64,000 bases of DNA from Arthrobacter sp. Hiyo4 (GTDB taxonomy: Bacteria > Actinomycetota > Actinomycetes > Actinomycetales > Micrococcaceae). How positions within the stretch are numbered: position 1 is the first letter of the stretch; the number at the start of each line of letters is the position of its first letter. The position numbers and the translations under genes are program-made. The stretch is from positions 2,852,001 through 2,916,000 of the forward strand of contig AP014718.1 of assembly GCA_002370555.1 (NCBI GenBank). The letters run 5' to 3'. The notes under the pieces were generated by a model. That model saw only the letters and a list, made by a program, of their open reading frames with translations, was not told the DNA's origin and did not search any database. Positions 58,499-64,000 of this stretch are shown here, piece after piece.

Positions 58499-59970
58499 TT
58501 ATTCGGGCTGTTCCAGCCGCCAGACGTCCGCGGCTGCGCCCTCGGGAAGCCGCAGCACCCACCGCTCCCCGGGCGCCGGATAGGCGCGCAGCGTGATGGC
58601 CACCGAACCGCTCCGGTACACCTCCACCAGCGACGCGTCCACAAACACCCGCAGCTCCTCCCCCGCCGCCAGCGGCCCGCTGAACACCACCTGCCCCGCG
58701 CCCGCCGAAGAAGCGGCGACCACCAGGGAAAGTTCGACGACGGCGTCCGCGGCCAGCGCTGCCGGCCCACCGGAGCGGGCGGTCACCACAGCTTCGGCAT
58801 ACTCCGGCAGCTCAACGCTCCCGGCAGCCTGCGCAGCCAGCTGCGCGCCACGGTAGGCATCCACCTCCGGCGCGGGTGCCACGGCCAGGGCGCCGTCCAC
58901 CACCGCGAGAAGGCGTGGGTGCGTGAGCACGCCGGCCCAGCCCGCGGCGTCGATCTCGGCCTGGCTGCGGCCCGGCGGCCGCCCCGTCCCGGTCCTTCAT
59001 TGGCCCAGCCCCACAGCAGGGCCTTGGGCTCCGCGAGGGCAGCAAGGGCAGAGGAAGAGGCAGGAGCACCGGGAGCGCCAGCGCCGGCACCGTCCTGCAG
59101 CTGCACGATCTGCGGCGCGTAGAAGTCGCGGCCCAGGTCGGACTTTCCGCCGGTCTCCGGGGAGAACACCGGCAGCCCGGTGGCGGGTCCTCGGTCAGCG
59201 TGCCGATGAGGTGGCCTACCCCGTTGGCGTGCTCGTGGTCGTCGCCGGAGAGCCACAGGGAGAACATCATGACCCACGAGTCACCGTCATCCCCGGACGG
59301 CACCCGCACCAGCTGCGGGCACTCCCAGATCTCGGCCGGCGTGAAAGCAGCAGCGACCGGGTTCTCGGATGTGAGCCAGATGCCCTGGTACTTCCAGTCG
59401 GACATGTCCTCCACCGTGTAGAGCAGGAGCGCGGCATGGCCGGAGGCCAGGCCGGCGCCCTGCATGGCGTAGCGCTTGCCGTTGAAGCGGAAGATGAAGG
59501 GGTCGCGGACCGCCGTGACCATGGGGTCGGCCGGCATGGACGCCGCGACGTGCCCGTCCTGGGTCCAGGAAACAAGGTCCGCCGAACCGCGGGAAATGAC
59601 CACCTGGGAGTGGCCGCCGTCGCCGCGGACACCGGAGTACGCGGCGGTGGGACGCCGCCGTCGTCCGTCACCACACCGGTCCAGCAGCCGTACTCGTCCG
59701 GCCCGCCGGCCTTCGGGCGCAGCGCCACGGGGTGTTCCTCCCAGCGGACCAGGTCCGCTGAGCTGATGTGGCCCCACGCGATCTTGTGGTGGCGGGCGGA
59801 CGCGGGGTTGTACTGGAAGAAGACGTGGTACCGGCCGTTGAGGTGGCTGATGCCGTTGGGATCGTTGATCCAGCCCCGGGCGGGGCGGGGGTGGAAGTGC
59901 GGGAACGCGGGTCGGGGTGCGCGGCGGCCAGGCTGGCGAAGGCGGTGGCGGCGAGGTCCGGAGATGACAT
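58499..59970 (-). CDS. Glycoside hydrolase family 32, fructosidase/levanase-like (several frameshifts)
   Basis: About 490 residues. The three catalytic GH32 motifs are visible: WINDPNG (nucleophile, near 59865), RDPFIFRFNGKRYAMQG (transition-state stabiliser) and EIWECPQLVRVPSGDD (acid/base). Breaks near 59905, 59650, 59185 and 58985. It splits sucrose, levan or inulin-type fructosides. No signal peptide is seen, so it probably works on sugars imported by the ABC system encoded just upstream. Last gene of the four-gene operon. Confidence 0.88.
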
Positions 59971-59997
59971 GGAAGTAAGCCTCTCAGAAGTTTGGGG

Positions 59998-60879
59998 TTA
60001 TTTGCCGCTGCCGGCGGTGAGGCCGTCCTGCAGCGCGCGCTGGCCGAAGAAGAAGACCACCAGGGCGGGGATCATTGACAGGACCACGCCGGCCAGCACC
60101 ACGGAGATGCTGCCCGTGCCCAGGTTGCCCTGCAGGGACACGAGGCCCAGCGGCAGGGTGAAGTTCTGTTCCGAGATGGTCATGATGAGCGGCCGGAAAA
60201 ACTCGTTCCAGTGGAAATTGAAGGCGAGGATGCCCACGATCGCCATCCCCGGAACGGCCAGCGGGGCGTAGACCGAGCGGAAGGTCCGCCAGGGTGTGGC
60301 GCCGTCGATCGACGCCGCTTCAGCGAGGTCAGTGGGCAGCCCCATGAAGTACTGCCGCATCAGGAAGGTGCCGAACGCCGTCGGGATGGCCGGCAGGATC
60401 AGTGCCAGCAGGGTGTCCGAGAGCCCCATGCCGCGGATCAGCATAAACACGGGCACGATGGTCACCTGCACCGGCACCATCATGGTGGCCAGCACGATGG
60501 AGAACAGGGCCCCGCGGCCGCGGAACTTCAGGTTGGCGAAGGCGTAGCCGGCCATTGCGGCGGTGACCATCTGTCCCACCGCGATGAGCCCGGTGACCAG
60601 GGCGCTGTTCAGCACCAGGAGCACGATGTCCAGCTGCTGGAAGACCTGCGAGTAGGACGTGAAGTCCGGATTCCAGGGGAAGAACGACGGCGGCAGCTTG
60701 AACGATTCCGACGGCGACCGCAGCGAGGTGGACAGGGTCCACATCACCGGGCCCAGGGTCAGGACGGCCGCGGTCATCAGCAGGACAATCCGGAGGACCA
60801 GGTTCCAGTTCGGCTTCCGCCGGGACCGGGCAGGCACCGCAGGGGTGCGGGTGGAGACACGCTCTGTAGTGGTAGTCAT
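59998..60879 (-). CDS. Sugar ABC transporter permease, MalG/UgpE type
   Basis: 293 residues, intact. Six segments with the EAA loop AASIDGATPWRTFRSVYAPL, and GQMVTAAMAGYAFANLKFRG. Partner of the permease encoded just upstream. No ATPase in the operon, so a shared MsiK-type ATPase is expected. Confidence 0.9.
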   Translation of the reverse strand: MTTTTERVSTRTPAVPARSRRKPNWNLVLRIVLLMTAAVLTLGPVMWTLSTSLRSPSESFKLPPSFFPWNPDFTSYSQVFQQLDIVLLVLNSALVTGLIAVGQMVTAAMAGYAFANLKFRGRGALFSIVLATMMVPVQVTIVPVFMLIRGMGLSDTLLALILPAIPTAFGTFLMRQYFMGLPTDLAEAASIDGATPWRTFRSVYAPLAVPGMAIVGILAFNFHWNEFFRPLIMTISEQNFTLPLGLVSLQGNLGTGSISVVLAGVVLSMIPALVVFFFGQRALQDGLTAGSGK

Positions 60880-60887
60880 GGCTGGCC

Positions 60888-61855
60888 TTACTGGTAGAAG
60901 ACGAATCGTTTGCTGAGCCGGAACTGCGCGGCGGTGATGGCCATGATGATCAGGGTCAGGATCACGCCTATGGCCGAGGCCTCACCGAATTCCAGGCGCT
61001 GGAACGCGGATTCGAAGATCACCATCACGGCCGTGCGGGTGGAGTCCCCGGGCCCGCCGCGGGTCAGGACGTACGGCTGGTCGAACACCTGCAGGGCGCT
61101 GATGATGGCCATCACGGACGCCAGCAGCGTGGTGGGGCTGAGCAGCGGCAGGGTGACGTAGATGTGTTTGCGCCAGCCGGTGGCGCCGTCCAGCGAGGCC
61201 GCCTCATAGGTTTCCACCGGGATCGATGCCAGCCCGCCGATGAACAGCAGGAAGGAGAACCCGAAGTTCTGCCACACATAAACCAGGATCACGACGGCGG
61301 CGGACCCGCCGGGGGTGGTCAGCCACGGCACCGCGCGGATGCCGGCCAGTGAGAGGAACCAGTTGACCACGCCGAACTGCTCGTTGAAGAGGTACCGCAT
61401 AAAGATGGACACCGAGGCGGCGGAGAGGATCAGGGGGAAGAAGAACGCCGAGCGGAAGAAGGTCCGCAGCCAGGCCGGCATCTTCTCCTGCACCATCACG
61501 GCGAGCGCCAGGGCCAGGCCAAGCTGGAAGGCCACCGCCACAATCACAAACACGATGGTGTTCAGGAAGGACACCCGGACCGTGGGGTCCTGGACCACTT
61601 CGGCGAAGTTGTCGAAGCCCACAAACGTCGGGGCGGAGATGATGTCCCAGCGGAAGAACGCCAGGACCACCGACGCCGCGATGGGCACCAGGGTGAACAG
61701 GCCCATGCCCAGGATGGTGGGGCCAGGAAGATCCAGGCGAGCCAGCGCTGGCTGTGCCGGCCGGACGCGGTCTGCGACGTGGCGGGCTTAGCGGCCGTGG
61801 CGGCCTGCTTTGGCCGCTGGTTGGCTCGGTCCCGGCGAGGGATGGTGGTGCTCAT
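60888..61855 (-). CDS. Sugar ABC transporter permease, MalF/UgpA type (one frameshift)
   Basis: About 322 residues. EAA loop AASLDGATGWRKHIYVTLPLL and GMGLFTLVPIAASVVLAFFRW. A break near 61721 (CCCC for CCCCC) is repaired to IFLAPTILGMGLF. Its start overlaps the stop of the binding-protein gene (ATGA), so translation is coupled. Confidence 0.88.
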
Positions 61856-63273
61856 GACTGCCTCCTCAGGGCCAGTTCAAGATCGCGCTGCATGGACTCG
61901 AGGGCCTGTTTGAGCTGGCGCTCGTCGCCGCTGACGGCCAGCGAGACGTTCTTCATCAGGGCCGTTTCGACGGCGGCCTGCTGGGGCGGCGCCGGGATGG
62001 GGCCGGTGGTGGGGTACTTGTCCAGCGTGTCGTAGAAGACCTTCCAGTGCGCCGGGCCCTTGCCGGCGTAGAGGGCCTCGTTGACCATGGAGCGGCGGGC
62101 CGGGGTGGTGACCGGGTTGGGGAAAATCAGTTCCATGGCCTCGCGGCTGGCACTGAACTTGATCCATTCCCAGGCCGCGTCCTTGTCCTTGGCGGTTTTC
62201 ATGATGGCGTAGCCGGCTGTGCCGAACTGGTGCCGCTGGCTCCGCCACTTGGGGAAGAACGCCACGTCGTAGTCGTTCTCCTTCATGCCGGCCTCGTGCA
62301 GGCCCTGGACCCAGTAGCCGCCGGCCGGGGTGGTGCCGATCCGGTTGGAGGCGAAGAGCCCCACCAGGGAGCTGCCGCCGCCTTCTTCGGGCCGGACGCC
62401 GAGGCCGTCCTTGACCAGGCCGCGCAGGTAGTCGAAGGTCTCGAACACGCGGGGGTCGTCGGCGTTGGGCTCCAGCCACTGGTAGCCGCCCGAGCGCAGG
62501 CTGCGGGAGGGATCCTTGGCATAGAAGGAGTCCCAGAGCCAGTCCCCGCCGGTGGAGCGGGTTTCCTTCAGGAAGCTGGTGTCGTTGGCGTAGAGCCAGG
62601 GCACCACGCCGCCGAAGAGCCGGTTGGTCCAGTAGTACGGGGTGAAGTCGGTGGGCCGGGCCTTGCGCATCGCAGCGAGGCTGTTGCGGAAGTCCACGTT
62701 GGTCCAGTCGTCCGCCGGGCGCTCCAGCCCTGCCTGCGCGAAGGCAGTGGTGTTGTAGTACATGTTGGCCGCGTTCCAGTCCATGGGGAGCTGGAAGAGG
62801 CTGCCCTTGTACATAAAGGCCTCCACCAGGCTGGGGTGGACGTCGTCGAAGAACTCGGCCATGTCCGCGGCGTCGCGGCGCAGGTATTCGTCCAGCGGGT
62901 GGGCCAGCTTGTCCGCGAAGAGCTGCGCGCCCTCGGTGGCAACGTAGACCACGTCGGGCGGGGTGCCGGCGGCCACCATCGTGAGGATTTTGGTGAAGAA
63001 GTCTTTCCAGTCCACTGCCTGGATGGCCTGGACCTTGACCCGGATGTCCGGGTGGAGGCGGGTGAACGCGTCGATGGCGCGCTGGCGCGCGGCGGCATCG
63101 GCGGCGGTCCCCATGATGGCAATGCTGAGGCTGTTGTCGCCCCGCCCGGGAATGTCGGTTCCGGAGAGCCGGGGCCACGACGCCACCGTCGCTCCCACAA
63201 TTCCTGCTCCCAGGGCACCCAGGGCGGTCCGGCGCGAGAATTCACGCAGACGGCCGTTTGTGGCACCGGTCAT
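61852..63273 (-). CDS. Sugar ABC transporter substrate-binding protein, Tat-type leader
   Basis: About 473 residues, intact. The leader has a twin-arginine motif, REFSRRTALGALGAGIVGAT, and no lipobox cysteine. The family-1 solute-binding domain has LSIAIMGTAADAAARQRAID and VVYVATEGAQLFADKLAHPLDEY. GGAAGGAA lies just upstream of the ATG at 63273. First gene of the operon with two permeases and GH32, so fructosides are the likely ligand. Confidence 0.88.
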   Translation of the reverse strand: MTGATNGRLREFSRRTALGALGAGIVGATVASWPRLSGTDIPGRGDNSLSIAIMGTAADAAARQRAIDAFTRLHPDIRVKVQAIQAVDWKDFFTKILTMVAAGTPPDVVYVATEGAQLFADKLAHPLDEYLRRDAADMAEFFDDVHPSLVEAFMYKGSLFQLPMDWNAANMYYNTTAFAQAGLERPADDWTNVDFRNSLAAMRKARPTDFTPYYWTNRLFGGVVPWLYANDTSFLKETRSTGGDWLWDSFYAKDPSRSLRSGGYQWLEPNADDPRVFETFDYLRGLVKDGLGVRPEEGGGSSLVGLFASNRIGTTPAGGYWVQGLHEAGMKENDYDVAFFPKWRSQRHQFGTAGYAIMKTAKDKDAAWEWIKFSASREAMELIFPNPVTTPARRSMVNEALYAGKGPAHWKVFYDTLDKYPTTGPIPAPPQQAAVETALMKNVSLAVSGDERQLKQALESMQRDLELALRRQS

Positions 63274-63285
63274 ATCAATTTCCTT

Positions 63286-63330
63286 CCTAACACGTGTCAG
63301 GTAGCTTATGGCGCGACCTAACACGTGTCA
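63286..63330 (-). promoter_or_regulatory. Twin operator sites before the GH32 operon
   Basis: CCTAACACGTGTCA is present at 63286-63299 and again at 63317-63330, 31 bases apart. Each has the palindromic core ACACGTGT. One copy overlaps the region just upstream of the ribosome site and the other lies about 45 bases before the start. Expected target of the LacI protein encoded at 57326. Confidence 0.7.
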
Positions 63331-63361
63331 AGTGTCACATTCAGGTTGACGCGACCCCGCC

Positions 63362-63423
63362 CAACTAGGTAGCAGCAGGTGTCGTTCTGAGCTTCCATAA
63401 CGACACCTGCTGCTACCCAGTTG
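63362..63423. repeat. Family D palindrome between divergent genes
   Basis: CAACTAGGTAGCAGCAGGTG pairs with its complement ending GCTACCCAGTTG, one mismatch in 25 bases, loop 12. The same family as 16089-16154. Here the flanking genes point away from each other, so it is not at a gene end; it lies 40 bases before the PAP2 start codon. Confidence 0.75.
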
Positions 63424-63463
63424 ACTGAAAGCGCCTCCCAGTTTTCTGTGACACCCTTAACCG

Positions 63464-64000
63464 ATGACCATTCCACGCCAGGCACCACCGCGGACCCGTG
63501 CCCGCCCCACCCCGGGCTCCGGCTTCATGTTCGCGTTCGCCTGGCTCGCCTGCGTCGTCGGCCTGATTGCCACCTACTACTACTTCGTCCAGACCACCAC
63601 GGGCCAGTTCATCGATGAATCCGCGCTGGTTGAAGCCGTGGACATCCACGGGCCCGCGGGCAAAGCAGCCACCGAATTCCTGGACTGGCTGCCCACCATT
63701 TCACTGGTGGTGGCCGCCGTCGTGGTTCTGTTTGTCACGGTGATCCGACGGCGGTGGTCAGCTGCCGGGATTGCAGTCACCGCGTGCATCGGTGCGAATA
63801 TCGCCACGCAGGTCCTCAAGGACGTGCTGCCCGTGCGTCCGGACAAGGGTGTGGCGACGCTGGAGCTGAACTCGCTGCCGTCCGGTCACACCACGCTGGC
63901 CGCGTCGGCTGCGGCGGCGGTGTTCCTGATGGCCTCGCCGCGGTGGCGTCCGCTGGCCGGTTTTGTGGGCGGCACGTTCGCCATCGCCTCCGGGGTTTCC
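63464..64000 (+). CDS. PAP2-family phosphatase, partial (runs off the right edge)
   Basis: The first 179 codons are present. Membrane segments at FMFAFAWLACVVGLIATYYY and SLVVAAVVVLFVTVI. Phosphatase motif 1 KDVLPVRP and motif 2 PSGHTTLAAS are present. Motif 3 lies beyond the edge. Such enzymes dephosphorylate lipid or undecaprenyl phosphates at the membrane. No frameshift is seen in the part present. Confidence 0.87.
   Translation, partial: MTIPRQAPPRTRARPTPGSGFMFAFAWLACVVGLIATYYYFVQTTTGQFIDESALVEAVDIHGPAGKAATEFLDWLPTISLVVAAVVVLFVTVIRRRWSAAGIAVTACIGANIATQVLKDVLPVRPDKGVATLELNSLPSGHTTLAASAAAAVFLMASPRWRPLAGFVGGTFAIASGVS

Noticed and set aside
1..64000. A methylation-linked error motif (GGNCC) as the cause of the frame breaks
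   Set aside because: Many breaks do overlap GGNCC (for example near 12808, 33978 and 37543), but others do not (18559, 29449, 39063, 45830, 53737), while all lie in G/C runs. Homopolymer undercalling explains the full set better.
1..64000. CRISPR arrays, prophage, integrase or IS transposase genes
   Set aside because: No regular spaced repeats, no transposase or phage proteins and no tRNA-associated attachment sites were recognised. The repeats present are isolated palindromes, not arrays.

Overview
The window is GC-rich actinobacterial chromosome. Gene content and protein flavour fit Arthrobacter or a close relative (Pseudarthrobacter/Paenarthrobacter, Micrococcaceae): menaquinone genes, CynX-type MFS, sugar ABC importers without their own ATPase, PhoX and an actinobacterial sulfate-assimilation operon. 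I see no rRNA, tRNA, CRISPR array, integrase or IS transposase. The species is inference.

Layout. 0-5.3 kb: start of an aldehyde dehydrogenase with a GAF regulator, a ferredoxin-NADP reductase, DNA topoisomerase IB and RarD. 5.3-9.9 kb: GABA/putrescine catabolism (gabT, gamma-aminobutyraldehyde dehydrogenase, divergent PucR). 9.9-14.4 kb: CYTH-CHAD protein, CynX-type transporter, FadR-type regulator, small membrane protein. 14.6-30.4 kb: mostly sulfur assimilation (second FprA, siroheme synthase, cysteine-synthase-like enzyme, sulfonate-type ABC transporter, cysN-cysD-cysH-sirA, CbiX chelatase), with a TetR/cupin pair and RtcB between. 30.5-32.6 kb: TRIC channel, small acidic protein, DUF559 protein. 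33-42.8 kb and 53.4-54.4 kb: menaquinone genes (polyprenyl synthase, GGR-like reductase, menG, menF, menD, menC), interrupted by an amino-acid ABC operon and by a LacI/ABC/GH3/glucanase-like cassette (42.8-51.0 kb) plus phoX. 55.0-58.4 kb: ArsR/SRPBCC pair, an MFS transporter and a LacI regulator. 58.5-63.3 kb: a GH32 fructan/sucrose operon whose operator resembles a site in front of that LacI gene. The window ends in a PAP2 phosphatase.

Two window-wide properties matter. (1) Roughly two thirds of the longer genes, including housekeeping genes, are broken by one or more missing bases, and nearly every break is repaired by adding one base to a short G or C run. This is best read as homopolymer undercalling, so I annotate whole genes across the breaks. 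(2) Intergenic gaps carry long, nearly perfect palindromes that fall into several sequence families (GTGACCCCGCGTTG, GTGAGAGAGCGT, GACGCGCA, CAACTAGGTAGCAGCAG). At least five genes take their last codons and stop codon from inside such a repeat. This repeat system is the most interesting unexplained feature I found.
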